Positions 23,173 through 36,234 are shown, counted from the stretch's first letter. The stretch is 64,000 nt of DNA from Margaritispora aquatica (GCA_007644065.1 VJWN01000004.1:1-64000); one strand, 5' to 3'. Notes: a model not told the origin generated them from the sequence alone. Numbers and translations: made by a program.

Positions 23173-25320
23173 ATGGCGACAATTGCTCTGCCGCGACCCA
23201 TTGCCGTGGGACACACGCGATCCTCCTCGCCCCATCCTCTCACGCCAGTCCTCAGTCTCGATAACATCAACACATCTGCGGCATGTCCTATACCCATACC
23301 CAACAAACATTTGCCAATCTGTCCACCAGGACCTGCACCCGCTCAGAAACCGGATACCCCTCCTCAGTCCCCTCCATCGAAAGAGATATCGCTCCAGCCA
23401 CGATCTTTACTCTATCCACCAAGTGCCTACAAATCGAGGGCAATTGGTTCCTCTATAGTCTACGAGATTGATGCAGCTGGTGTAGCAGCCGCCTTAGATC
23501 ATCTTGCCGGCCAACCTCTCCCGGATCCATCTCAGGTCTTCCCGTGGTTACATGGGTTACATGCATGTAACCACATCCAGCAAGCATTTTTTATCGCAAG
23601 ACGACGGAATTTAAGGAAGACCCCAAGATGCTTCAGGGGAATCACAGTAGTCAAGGCCGGGGGAGATTTAAGCTGTGCGAAGCTCAAGGGTGCAATTGCT
23701 CCCGAAGAATTCCTTCTCCAATGCAATACAGGTGCATTTTTCAAGGAGGTGGACCCCAAAGAAGGCTTCTCTATCAGGAATTTTCAGATTCAGGCTGCCA
23801 AATCAGCCATGGTTTCTGATATTTTAGTCTATGGAACGGATGCCTTTGAAGTACAGAGGTTGGGAGGTGACATTGCCGCTGCTCAGAAGGCGTGGCGTGA
23901 AATACATGAGGAGAAGGGGCATGAGCTTCCTACCTATAACACATTTATTTGCACAAGCGAGTTTGGGAAGTTCGAGCAAAATCATTTGGACATCGTTGCT
24001 ATTGACTCGAGGGGTCAAATGACGGGGAGAGTGCTCGACTTCTTCCATCAGGAGAGAGTTGAGATGTGTACGATGACCAAGGCGTCAGAAATTCATCATA
24101 ATGTCTGGATGGGACCGACACCAGATCCATCGATTGATCCCGCTTTGCTTGGGGGTGATGAGAAGTTCGACATCCTCATCGAGTGCAGCGACATGGGTCG
24201 GCTTAACCCAGCTGCATTGCAAGCAATAGCTGAGTGCAGTAAACTGGATCAGCCAGCGTATTTTGAGTTTCCTTCTTCAGGAAGCATTATGCCTCCAACT
24301 TGGTCTCAGACTGAGTCTGATGGAATATTGGATACCTGCATGTGGCTGTACAATCTCGCTCACGGCATAGTGCCAGCAGCAAGAGATAATGACACCGAGG
24401 GCGATTCGCCCATGCCCTTCCTATCAGAACCGGTCAAGGCGAGAGAAAGAAAGATATTGATTCACTGTACCGATGGGTACACAGAATCGACACTGCTCGG
24501 TTTGGCGTATTTCACTTATGCTACAGGCCTTCCCGTCCCCAAGGCGTGGCTCGATTTACATGTCCAGAAAGGCCGGAATTTCTTCGCGTATGCATCTGAT
24601 GTAGCTCTGATGACCAGTATTGCACCTCGCTTACTCTCCGAATCCCCCGTTCATACCGATAAGAGTCTTGCTGAGATTACTCAGCTAGCGAGGGATGAAC
24701 CAGAATGGATCAAGAATATGGATGGCTCTTTACCTAGCAGAGTGACAAATTACATGTACCTTGGTAATCTGGTTCATGCAAACAACCCGGACTTATTGAG
24801 GCGCATGGGAATCACCCAGATTTTGAGTGTGGGCGAGACAACAACGTGGAAGGATTCAGACGCTGAGAAATGGGGCAGCGACAATGTGATGCTCGTACAG
24901 CGGGTACAGGACAATGGTGTAGATCCCTTGACCGAAGAATTTGAAAGATGCCTAGATTTCATAGGTAAGTGCACCGAAAACAAAATAGAAATGCATGGCT
25001 AATGAAGGGCAGATCGCGGGAAAGCAAGAAATACTGCCACACTTGTCCACTGCCGTGTTGGAGTTTCGAGATCAGCAACTATTTGTATAGCTGAAGTGAT
25101 GCGGACAATGGGGATGTCCTTTCCACGTGCGTACTGCTTTGTGCGTGCTCGAAGACTCAATGTTATCATTCAGCCACATCTACGATTCTCGTATGAGCTG
25201 CTGAAGTGGGAAGAGAAGCTACGGGGTCAGTCGAATCATGAGGGTCAATTCAGGAGGGAATTGGAATGGCCTGATATTGCTCGCGAGGTTGCGGCAATGA
25301 ATAAGCCATATGCTAGGTGA
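23173..25320 (+). CDS. PPS1: PPS1-like dual-specificity protein phosphatase
   Basis: Predicted 699 residues from exons 23173-24964 and 25013-25320 (48-nt intron, join FIDRGKARNTA). The C-terminal domain carries the full Cys-x5-Arg loop HCRVGVSRSAT with catalytic Cys near residue 611, and the general-acid region VQDNGVDPLTEEF just upstream. A second phosphatase-like block, HCTDGYTES with Cys near 432, has Ser where the essential Arg should be, so it is probably non-catalytic. Yeast PPS1, which acts in S-phase control, has a similar two-part layout. The N-terminal 90 residues are Pro/Ser-rich and probably disordered. Order of blocks and the long N-terminal part distinguish it from small MAPK phosphatases. 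Confidence 0.87.
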
Positions 25321-26149
25321 TATTTCTGCGGATTTGAAGACGTTTGCTACGAGTTACGATTTACGATACGTATTGTTATACCACATTCTTTCGTCGACGT
25401 TTTCTAGGGCAGGGGCGTTATTGGATCGACACACTGTGTATCTGGGTGTGGGATAGGCTCAGGCAGCTGGGATGTGGATACCATATTTTGACATAGTCTT
25501 TTATATTCTTTGGGATGCTTCATTTAGGGCAGGATTTTGGAGATGCTTGCATATACTTTGGGAAATTGTTTTTATCTCTTTTCAGGCTTTTACGGTATGG
25601 CTCGGGCGCTGAAAACATTGATGTTCTACCTGTATGGATCAGAGTATTGTGTTTTGGGAGATGAACAGAGAATCGATTATTTTCGTCGGGATTTCATTCT
25701 CGTACATTTTGAAATCACACTAAACTGTGAACTCCTTATGCAGACCGAGTCTGAGCTGTGGAACCTGAACTCATGGGAAATAACATTCATGAAGTTCATG
25801 TTTTGTCATGGCAATATATTCAGCCATGTCTGGCTCTTTTCACCCGAATCCCTTTGTTGGTGAACTTCAACACCAAACACCACATCACGTGATAGCCCGT
25901 ACATCCGTCGCGAACCCTTGCTCACCTCCAATTCCATTCATTGATATCCAGAGTTCTAATTATTCTAGACCCGTGTCGAAGGAAAGCACGTCATCGTTCC
26001 TTGGATAACTGCCTAATTTATCATACGGGGTGTAGCCTAACATTGGTGATTCAACCTTACCTTCATTAGGCAGACAAAAGACTGGAGGCAAATATTTGTG
26101 CGAAGAATAAAGTTGGGGCAGCTCCTCTTGGGAAGCTAAAGTATTGAAG
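25321..26149. other. Intergenic between PPS1 and RAD3
   Basis: About 830 bp without a supported gene. It contains the palindrome TCACGTGA at 25885-25892, about 260 bp upstream of the RAD3 start, an E-box of the kind bound by bHLH factors such as Cbf1. Confidence 0.5.
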
Positions 26150-29020
26150 ATGAAGTTTAACATAGAGTACGATGCAGAATCAGATGATGTTAGCTTCAAG
26201 CTGATGATGGCAATAGTGACCTCCCAGTGCTTTTCCCTTATCCCAGGATATATCCAGGTAGGTCGGATCGGGCTTAAGCCATATTGATCAAACTTAATGG
26301 CTTTGCTGACAATCGCGTGCAGAACAATATGCGTGCGTTAACTACACTCTGATATCTTGAGTTTTGCTGACCGTGTGCTTGTTCAAAGCTACATGCGAGA
26401 TCTGAAAAGTGAGAGCACTCATCCTCCTGTGGCTTCGTTCGTGTGCTTATTCCCCTTCTAGAGACTCTCGATGCAGGCGGCCATTGTGTACTGGAAATGC
26501 CCTCGGGGACAGGAAAGACCGTTTCTCTCCTGTCCCTAATTGTGGCATACCAGATGTACTATCCTGAACACCGAAAGCTGATCTACTGCTCACGTGAGTC
26601 TTCCAGTAACCTTTCCGAAGCCTCATACTGAAGAGTCCGAACAGGTACAATGTCAGAAATCGAGAAGGCTCTTTTCGAGTTGAAAGATCTCATGAAGTAC
26701 CGTGAGCAGCAGCTGGGCTACAAGGAGGACTTCCGAGGCATGGGTCTGACCAGTCGAAAAAACCTGTGTCTGCATCCGTCGGTCAAGAGGGAGAAAAGTG
26801 GTACTATCGTCGATGCTAGATGTCGGAGTCTCACGGCCGGCTTCGTCAAGGAGAAAGTGCAGCGAGGAGAGGATGTTCCTGTGTGCATCTACCACGATGT
26901 GAGGATATTCCACAAGGCATTGGAACGTTAGCTAATCGCAGCAGAATCTTGATCTCAAAGAACCCCATGATTTGATCCCAAATGGCGTATGGACATTCGA
27001 AGGTATCATGGAATACGGAGAAGAGCATAAGCAATGCCCATACTTCACAGCAAGGCGGATGGTGAATGTCCTTAACCCTGATCTTGAGCAAGAGCTAACC
27101 TTTTCAGATGTCGTTTTGCAATGTCATCATCTACTCCTACCATTACTTACTGGACCCCAAGATTGCGGATAGAGTCTCGAAAGAGCTGTCAAAGGACTGC
27201 ATAGTGGTGTTCGACGAGGCCCACAATATCGACAACGTCTGTATTGAGTCACTGAGCACAGATATTACCGAGGACTCGCTGAGGAAAGCAAGTCGAGGAG
27301 CAGATAACCTTTCTAACAAGATCACCGAAATGCGAGAAACCGATGCTGAAAAGCTGAAAAATGAGTATGCAAAATTGGTGGAAGGTCTGCGAGATGCCGA
27401 TGAGGCGAGAAACGAAGATGCTTTCATGTCAAATCCAGGTATGGTATGATAGTAAAATGAGTTCTAGCTGTTTCTGATGTTCTCTAGCTCTGCCGGATGA
27501 CTTATTGAACGAAGCTGTGCCTGGTAATATTCGGAGAGCAGATCACTTCATTGCATTCTTAAAGCGTTACATAGAGTACCTAAAGGTCTGCCTATCATTG
27601 TTTTGTACAGGCTCTAGCTGACACAACACAGACTCGAATGAAGGTTCGGCAAGTCATCTCAGAGACACCAGCGTCATTTCTTGCTCATCTCAAAGAGTAC
27701 ACATTTATTGAGAAGAAACCGCTGCGCTTTTGCTCAGAACGACTGACATCTCTTGTGCGAACACTGGAATTGACAAATATAGAAGACTACCAGGCGCTTC
27801 AAGAAGTTGCAACATTTGCAACGCTAGTAGCTACCTACGACAAAGGCTTTCTGCTTATACTGGAGCCATACGAATCAGACACAGCCGAAGTACCTAATCC
27901 TGTCCTCCACTTCACCTGTCTTGATGCCGCCATTGCCATCAAGCCTGTCTTTGAACGATTTAGTTCTGTCATCATCACATCCGGAACCATCTCTCCCTTA
28001 GAAATGTACCCAAAAATGCTGGGATTCTCTGCCGTCGTGCAAGAGTCCTACAGCATGACACTTGCACGGCGATCTTTCTTACCGATGATTGTGACGAGAG
28101 GATCCGACCAAGTCAAAATATCCTCCGGCTTCAAGGTCCGCAACGACTCCTCCGTCGTGCGAAACTACGGCCTTCTCCTCACCGAATTCTCAAAATTGAC
28201 ACCGGATGGAATGGTTGTCTTCTTCCCCTCGTATCTATACATGGAATCCATCATCAGCATGTGGCAAGGAATGGGCATCCTCGACGAAGTCTGGAAATAC
28301 AAGCTCATCCTCGTTGAAACACCGGACGCCCAGGAGACTTCCTTAGCTCTCGAAACTTACCGCACAGCCTGCAACAACGGCCGCGGCGCCATCCTGCTCT
28401 GTGTCGCTCGAGGCAAGGTATCAGAAGGAATCGATTTCGATCACCAATACGGTAGGACTGTGCTCTGTATCGGCGTGCCGTTCCAGTACACCGAGTCCCG
28501 GATCCTCAAAGCCCGGCTGCAATTCCTGCGCGAGACGTACCGTATCAAGGAGAACGACTTTCTTTCTTTCGATGCCATGCGTCACGCAGCGCAGTGCCTG
28601 GGTCGTGTGCTTCGTGGAAAGGACGACTATGGAATCATGGTGTTGGCTGATAGTCGATTTGCGAAGAAGCGAAACCAGTTGCCGAAATGGATCAATCAGG
28701 CTTTGCTGGAGAGCGAGACGGAGCTGAGTACCGACATGGCTGTTGGGACGGCGAAGAAGTTTCTAAGGGGCATGGCGCAGCCATTTAAGAATACAGATCA
28801 AGAGGGTATCAGTACGTGGAGCTTGAGGGATCTGGAGAGGTTCAAGGAGAAAGAAGAAGAGGAGATGATTAGAGCGTTGAGGGAAGCTGAGCTGAACGGT
28901 GGTGCTGATGTGGCTATGGAAGGCCTAGTGCAGGGGAACGAGAAGAAGGTCGCAGAGGATGATGAATATGGCTTCGATGACGACGAGTTAGAGGCAGGCA
29001 TGATGGACCTCGATAATTGA
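26150..29020 (+). CDS. RAD3: TFIIH 5'-3' DNA helicase RAD3/XPD
   Basis: ATP-dependent helicase of TFIIH, needed for nucleotide excision repair and Pol II transcription. Ten exons (26150-26166, 26217-26257, 26323-26332, 26389-26408, 26462-26593, 26645-26898, 26945-27061, 27108-27438, 27488-27585, 27632-29020) join in frame to 802 residues (yeast Rad3: 778). Visible motifs are Walker A MPSGTGKT, the FeS-cluster cysteine region between KNLCLHPSV and the CPYF block, DEAH in [10 protein letters not shown], and the C-terminal helicase block near [18 protein letters not shown]. The C-terminal tail is acidic. The first four exons hold only 88 nt in total, including one of 10 nt. It converges on PRP3, with 174 bp between stops. 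Confidence 0.95.
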
Positions 29021-29194
29021 GTCCTTGGATATGCCCACAATCTATGAGGGGTGCTTGGAGCATGAAATGTTGTACACAAAAATTGGTATAGGATTAGAGA
29101 CAAATCGGGTAGTTAGATGGGTCTTGACACACTTCATATTTGGAAGCCATTACGGCTTCTACAGAATACAGTACAGACTCCATGGTATCATCCT

Positions 29195-30712
29195 TTACTT
29201 CGTGCTCTTTGCTTGCGTCCAAAAGTTTTCCATCTTGGCTCTCGTCAAGGCATCCCTAGCAGCAGTATCACTCTCGCACACCTTGCTTCCCCATTTCCTA
29301 AACGCTCTTGACTTCTCCTCACCTTCCCATATCAGCACGCACTTGTTCAAAGTCATGTCCTTAAGCTCTCCTTTCTCGTCTTCAGCCTTCAGCCAATCCT
29401 GAAGCGCTTCTGCCTTCGTGCCTTCTTTGATTCGTGTTGGCGAGTTCTCGGTCCAGTCGATACGCTGCAGCATCAATTTGCGGTATTGCTTGATACTGTG
29501 CTCACCTCCCTCAACCACGACCAAATTTAGTTTCGGATGCATGATACAGACACCAGTCAGGGCTAGCTGTTCTGCGTTCTTCGCAATCTTGAACCGATGA
29601 CTGCCATTCGCCAGATTATCAATCTTGAACACCATCACCCTAAGACCCTTGGCCGCGTCCTTCTCCTGGTTAAGAGCAAGCTTTTCATGGCGTTGCTCCT
29701 TGGTAAGCTTGCGCTCTTCGTTCATTTCTACATGCGTCTGGTGGCGTGCTTCGATTTCTCGGTTCACCCGTGCCTCAACTGCCGTTGGGTCTTTTACTGC
29801 TTCTTCACCCAGCACTCGCATGAGATTTCCTTTCTTGACCTTTGGTGGAGGTGCTGGTTCCAAGCCCAGTCGAATCTTCGCCTGTTGTTCCTTCAAGTCG
29901 GCCATTCTTCGCTGGCGTCGTAACTTGGCCTGCTCTTTCGCTGTGAGGAACATAGGTTTCGGCGCAGGCGTGTTCTTCTCCTGGGGAGGTTCAAGTAAAA
30001 CAGGATGTTGTACATATTGTGTGATGATCGAATCGTCGGTATCGATCTTGAGGAACTTAGGGTTTTCAATATTTGCATAGCTCTTTCCATTGACTAATGC
30101 TTCGTCCCACCACTCGATTTCAGGAGGTGCTTCAACTAAGAAGCCTTTTTCTGCGTCCAGATCCTCATCAACTCCCATGCGCCGAGAAGCTGCTGCGATT
30201 TTCTTCTTCAATGCCTCCAGCTGAGCCTGTTTCCTCAAAGCATTGGCTTGCGCAATATATTTTCCCTTTTGATTGAAAATAAGCTGCCTAGCGTTCCTGT
30301 TCTTCAGCGTAGCTGTTTGTCCTCCCAGGCTGATATCAAAGTATGGGTTATTCCGAGTCTCCTCAGCCGAAGGACCAGCAAGATCAAGTTGCTTCTTTGG
30401 AGCTGGTTTTTCTGGTTGAGGTCGAGCATTTCCAATGCTAGTCGCAAACTTCGGCGCAACATTCTTTGATGGCTTGTACTGCCCTAGATCTTGTAGCGCA
30501 GGATGCAAGTCAACATTCAGCCCACCCCTTGCGACAACCGTTGGAGGTGGCGGAGCGAGAATAATTCCAGATTTTGCTTTGCTATTTCCTACGGCTGCTG
30601 CGACTCTAGCTTTCAGCGCTGCTAACTTCTCCGCTGCAGATTCTGGCTTTCCAACGCGACTCGATGCGTCATGTCGAGGTGCCAGAATGGGAGACGCTTT
30701 TCCTCGGTCCAT
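29195..30712 (-). CDS. PRP3: U4/U6 snRNP protein PRP3
   Basis: Single-exon gene of 505 residues. PRP3 binds the U4/U6 duplex in the spliceosomal tri-snRNP in the nucleus. Recognised by NPYFDISLGG near residue 125, the Arg/Lys/Glu-rich middle region with VQHPVLLEPP and KKGNLMRVLGEEAVKDPTA, and the C-terminal domain (MHPKLNLVVVEGGEHSIKQY, RIDWTENSP, CVLIWEG, RKWGSKVCESDTAARD). The N-terminal 90 residues are Ala/Lys/Pro-rich. It shares a 349-bp divergent promoter region with RPA190. Confidence 0.95.
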   Translation of the reverse strand: MDRGKASPILAPRHDASSRVGKPESAAEKLAALKARVAAAVGNSKAKSGIILAPPPPTVVARGGLNVDLHPALQDLGQYKPSKNVAPKFATSIGNARPQPEKPAPKKQLDLAGPSAEETRNNPYFDISLGGQTATLKNRNARQLIFNQKGKYIAQANALRKQAQLEALKKKIAAASRRMGVDEDLDAEKGFLVEAPPEIEWWDEALVNGKSYANIENPKFLKIDTDDSIITQYVQHPVLLEPPQEKNTPAPKPMFLTAKEQAKLRRQRRMADLKEQQAKIRLGLEPAPPPKVKKGNLMRVLGEEAVKDPTAVEARVNREIEARHQTHVEMNEERKLTKEQRHEKLALNQEKDAAKGLRVMVFKIDNLANGSHRFKIAKNAEQLALTGVCIMHPKLNLVVVEGGEHSIKQYRKLMLQRIDWTENSPTRIKEGTKAEALQDWLKAEDEKGELKDMTLNKCVLIWEGEEKSRAFRKWGSKVCESDTAARDALTRAKMENFWTQAKSTK

Positions 30713-31061
30713 TTTCCAAGTCTATGGCAGATTTCTAGAACGTTAATAAGGCGTAATAGATAGGTACAGTTCTGACAGCTGAGACCCAGGTCGATGATGT
30801 TTTGCAAGACAAAGGGTTATGCGAGCTCCAGATCGTCAATATCCCGATGGAAATAATGAACGCGGGCTGATGATAAGGGTCACGTGAAATGGGGCATGCC
30901 TTATCGGACCCGACAAAAAAAAGTTTGGCCGGCATTACTTCAGTAGCTTGCCTTCTTGACAGGAACATCATCGACGGCAATTGCACCAGGCGCAAAGCTT
31001 TTCAAGGCCGCACGAAGTCCCTGATGCATCTCTATCGTCGGTTACCTAGATCTGGATCAAC
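30713..31061. promoter_or_regulatory. Divergent PRP3-RPA190 promoter with TCACGTGA palindrome
   Basis: 349 bp between the two start codons. The eight-base palindrome TCACGTGA at 30880-30887 sits near the middle, 168 bp from PRP3 and 174 bp from RPA190, so it could serve both. The same octamer lies upstream of RAD3. Confidence 0.6.
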
Positions 31062-34000
31062 ATGAATATCTCCCAGCCAGTTCCATCTGCCATTGGCAGC
31101 GTGGATTTTGGGTTTATGACCCGCGAAGAAATCAAAGCTCTATCGGTCAAAAAGATTGAAAATTCTCAAACATTCGACACACTCCTACATGCTGTACCTG
31201 GAGGACTTTACGACCCGGCTCTGGGAGCTTGGGGAGATATCACGTTAGTCATTGAAAACGATTACTACTTGTTACTGACTTATTTTCAGTTGCACAACAT
31301 GCAATCTTACCACCATGGGATGCCCAGGCCATGTGGGCTATATCGAATTGCCAGTCCCTGTATACCACCCAACTTTTATGGACTCTCTCTTGAAATTACT
31401 ACGGTCGAAATGTGCCTACTGCCATTCTTTGAAGATGTCACGAAAGGACGTTAACCGGTATCTTTGTAAGCTTCGGCTCATACAACATGGCTTGCTTGGA
31501 CCTGCGGAAGCGATAGATGATATAGAGGCCGAGCAACCTAAAGAGGGAGGAGCTGCGAATGACAGCGACGGCTCGGTAGAGGTAGAGACTGCCGCAGACA
31601 TTGTCATAAGGAGGAGAAATGCCTTCGTCAAGAAATCGATAAAAGCTGCTAAGGCCGATCCCTGGGAGTGGAAGAGAGAAAAGAATGAAGGAGTTGCGGA
31701 AGCCCGGCGGGTTGTGGTCAAAGATTTCTTCAAGGCGATCGGTGCTAAGAAAGCTTGCGGCAATTGTGGTGGAATCTCGCCATCATTTCGAAAAGATCGA
31801 TATGTAAAGATTTTCGAGAAAGCACTAAACAGCAAAGATAGAGCGAAAATGGCACAAGGTGGATTCAGAGCTGTCAATGCTGTGCAAGTATTGCAAAGTG
31901 CAAACAAAAAGCCGGAAACCGATTTCGACGAAGGGATTGCGGATATTGATCTTTCATCAAATGAGGACAGCGACGAGGGCGAAGGTGAATCTCTGGACGT
32001 TGATGGCGACGTGGTTATGGGAGGAGCCTCTGCAAAGACCACGACGCCAAAGGTTGCAGCTAAGGAACAGCGATTTGTTAATGCTATGGAGGTCAAGGCA
32101 AACTTGACGTTGCTTTTTGAGAAAGAGAAGGAGATCATGTCCATAATTTATGACTCTCGTTCCAGCTCGAAGAAACCAAGCAAAATCTCGGCTGATATGT
32201 TTTTCCTCCAAACATTGATGGTCCCACCCAACAAATACCGCCCAGAAGCACGAACTGGGGATGGTGAGATTTCGGAAGCACAGCAGAATTCCTTGTACAA
32301 GGCAATTCTGAAGGGTGCTGAAGCTATTGCTCAAATCTTTCTAGATATCGAGAATCCCGACAGAGCATCGATCAATCCACTGTACCGGAAGCGAGACTTT
32401 TACGATTTGCAGGAATCGTGGTGCCAACTTCAGGATTATGTGAATTCGCTTATCGATCGTGATAGAAATCCCATTCAAGGTGCAGCAGGCAAGAAAAACG
32501 AGGATGGTATAAAGCAAAAGCTTGAAAAGAAAGAGGGTCTTTTTAGGAAAAACATGATGGGAAAGCGTGTCAACTTTGCCGCCCGCAGTGTTATCTCTCC
32601 AGATCCAAATATCGAAACGAACGAAATTGGAGTCCCGCCTGTCTTTGCAAAGAAACTTACGTACCCCGAGCCTGTCACAAGCCATAATTTCAAGGAATTG
32701 CAGCAAGCGGTGATAAACGGTCCTGACAAGTGGCCTGGTGCTGCCGCTATCGAGAACGAGAATGGTCAAGTTATCAGTTTGCGAACAAAAACCCCCGATG
32801 AGCGATTAGCTCTCGCCAACCAGCTTCTTGCAACATCTAGTAGCAATGCCAGTGGTGCGCGAAACAAGAAGGTTCATCGACATTTGACAAATGGTGATGT
32901 AGTGTTGATGAATCGTCAACCAACATTGCACAAACCATCCATTATGGGCCACCGAGCAAGAGTTCTCCCTGGAGAGAAAACCATTCGTATGCACTATGCG
33001 AACTGTAACACATACAATGCCGATTTTGACGGAGATGAGATGAACATGCACTTTCCTCAATCCGAAGTTGCAAGGGCCGAAGCTTTGCAAATTGCGGATT
33101 GTGATCACCAGTATTTGGTTGCGACATCTGGAAAGCCACTTAGAGGTCTTATTCAAGATCACATATCCGTATCCGTCTGGATGTGCAACAGAGACACGTT
33201 TTTCGACAAGGGGACATATCAACAACTCATCTACAATTGCTTGCGCCCGGAAAGTGGGCATATTGTAGGTGAACGTATCGAGACTGTGCCCCCAGCGATT
33301 TTCAAGCCTATTCCATTGTGGACCGGAAAACAAATTATCACCACCATATTGAAGAATATCACCCCGAGAGATTGTGCCCCTCTTGTACTCACAAGCAAGT
33401 CTCAGACGCCAGCAGATCGCTGGGGGCCAAATTCGGAGGAGGGAATCGTTCTTGTAAAGGGAGGAGAGTTTGTTACTGGTATCCTGGATAAGTCTCAGAT
33501 AGGACCATCAGGAGGCGGCCTCATTCATTCGATACATGAAGTTTATGGCCCTACAGTTGCAGGGAAAGCACTAAGCATACTCGGCCGACTTCTCACCAAA
33601 TTCTTACACATTCGAGCCTTTACTTGTGGTATGGATGATCTTCGCCTCACAGCTGAAGGTGAACAAGCTCGTCGGAAAAAACTCGAAGACGCAGATAAGA
33701 TTGGTCTCGAAGTTGCAGCTAAATATGTAAGCTTAAGTGACCAAGAGCCATCTGGCACTGACGCAGAGCTGCTTGACCGGCTCGAGGGTGTTGTGAGAGA
33801 TGATTCCAAGCAAGCTGGACTCGATAGTCTGATGAACTCTCGATCTGGACAGCTTTCTTCCGAAATCACTTTAGCTTGTCTGCCGATAGGCTTGGTAAAA
33901 CAATTTCCCAAAAACCAGATGCAGAATATGACTGTATCTGGAGCGAAAGGAAGCGCGGTGAACGCAAATCTCATTTCATGCAATCTTGGGCAACAGGTTC

Positions 34001-36234
34001 TGGAAGGTCGTCGAGTTCCAATCATGGTTAGTGGAAAGACGCTTCCGTGTTTCAAGCCATACGAGACCAATATTCGAGCTGGAGGCTACGTCGTGGATCG
34101 TTTCTTGACCGGAATTCGACCCCAGGAATACTATTTCCACGCAATGGCTGGACGAGAAGGTCTTATTGATACTGCTGTTAAGACATCTCGTTCTGGTTAC
34201 TTGCAAAGATGTCTTATCAAGGGTATGGAGGGTCTCAAGGTAGAGTACGATACATCTGTGAGAGACTCGGATGGCTCTATGGTGCAATTCTTGTACGGAG
34301 AGGATGGTTTGGATGTCACGAAGCAAAAGCATCTTACTGACTTCAAATTTTTACTCGAAAATCTTATTTCAGAATTGGCCCAATTGAATTATGGCGACCC
34401 AAAATATGCGACTATTTTCGACAACAAAGATTCTATCTTGAAGCAAATGAAAAAAGCTATCAAATACGCCAAGGCCAACGATCTTAGTGGTCCGGATCCA
34501 GTCCTCGCAGATTTCAACCCTGGAAAATATGGCTACTCGACCTCTGAGAAATTCTTTGACGCATTAACAACATACCTCAAGACAAACCCTGATGGATTGG
34601 TCAAAGATAAGGATCATCCCGACGGTGTTGGTGTTCGGAAGGCGCTTGAACCTGTTTTGGCGGCGAAGTATCTCAAATCTGTTGTCGAGCCAGGAGAAGC
34701 TGTAGGCATTGTTGCCGGTCAGTCAGTGGGAGAGCCGTCGACCCAGATGACGCTGAACACTTTCCATTTAGCTGGTCATTCTTCCAAGAACGTCACCCTG
34801 GGTATTCCTCGGCTGAGAGAAATTGTTATGACTGCCAGTAATCACATTTCGACACCTTCAATGACACTACGGGTTAATCCCGAGTTGACTCCCGAGGAAG
34901 GCGAAAGATTTGCCAAGGCTATCAGTGTCTTGTCTCTCGCTGAAGTACTCGATGAAGCGACAGTCAAAGAGAGCATTGGCAAGGGTGTCGCATATCCACA
35001 AGCCAGAATTTTCGACATACATATCAAGCTATTCCCCTCGGCCGAATACGTTCAGACATATGCCATCAGCGTTGCGGACGTTATCGATACCTTGGAAAAG
35101 AAGTTCACGAAAAGGCTTCAACTACTTACACGGAAAGCATTGGGCCAGCGGACGACTGAAAAGACGGCCAAGGCATCCGCAAACACAGCTGCAGTACCCG
35201 AGATTGGCAAATCTGTGGGGACGATTGAAGAAGCTTCAGCAGCTGCAGAACGTGAGATCAACGAAGACGATGATGACGACGATGGAGATGATGACGCCAC
35301 AAATGACAAGCAAAGAGCTAACCGAGCAGAAGCTGTCAGTTATGCAGCCAACGACGAGGATGATGATCGGGTTCAAAACCAAATGCAAAAGGAGGCAGAT
35401 CCTGAAGAGGATGAAGACATGGAAGATGAGGGAATTGGAGGATCACCTCGGGAACTGCCAGCCGATGATGAAGACAAGAACATTTCCGGAAAACAAAGTG
35501 CCATTCTCAGTCAGACAGCCGAGGACCGTGAATCTCGTGTCATGGAAGCAAGCAAAGATATTGTAAAGTTTCGTTGGGATGAGCAGAATGGGGAATGGTG
35601 CAACATCAGAATGGAATACGATGCTGATGTGCCAAAGGTGCTTATGTTGTCCATCGTGGAAGATGCTCTCCACCATTCTCTCATCCAACAAATTCCTGGT
35701 CTAGCGACATGTATTTATGTTCCGGACGAAGAAGTAAAGGACCCTATCACCAAAAAGAACATTAAGATACCAGTGGTCCACACCGAGGGGATTAATCTCA
35801 AGGCTATGCAAGCCTATCCTCATATCATTAATCCCAACACGATATCCACCAACGATATCGCAGCCATGCTTACAAACTATGGAGTTGAAGCCTGCCGAGC
35901 AGCTATCATTCAGGAGTTATCTGGTGTCTTCGGAGGTCACGGAATCAGTGTCGACCACAGACATTTGAACCTCATTGCCGATTTCATGACACGGGCCGGT
36001 GGCTTCAGTCCCTTCAATAGAAATGGACTGAAAGGAAGTGTGAGCCCGTTCATGAAGATGAGTTTTGAAACTACAGTTGGTTTCTTGGCAGACGCAGTTA
36101 TGGATGGCGATTGGGATGATCTCTCTGGACCTAGTGCCAGGATCGTGATAGGCAGGACGAGTAAGGTTGGAACAGGAGCATTTGATGTGTTGACTCAAGT
36201 TCCTACTCGGAAGGGGGATGAGATCATGGCTTAG
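31062..36234 (+). CDS. RPA190: RNA polymerase I largest subunit RPA190
   Basis: Catalytic subunit that makes the 35S rRNA precursor in the nucleolus. Exons 31062-31243 and 31290-36234 join as DITCTTCNLTTMGCPGHVG, giving 1,708 residues (yeast A190: 1,664). Visible features are zinc-binding cysteines in CTTC, CPGH and CAYC near the N-terminus, CGNCGG near residue 220, RQPTLHKPSIMGH before the catalytic NADFDGDEMN at about 637-646, and the bridge/trigger region GIVAGQSVGEPSTQMTLNTFH near 1200. An acidic, low-complexity insertion (DDDDDDGDDD, then repeated Asp/Glu) lies near 1380-1460 in the jaw, as is usual for Pol I. The 46-nt intron is near the 5' end. Confidence 0.97.

Noticed and set aside
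31416..32144. A 242-codon minus-strand frame
   Set aside because: It lies antisense to the RPA190 coding sequence and is Ser/Ala/Phe-rich, as expected of a reverse-strand shadow.
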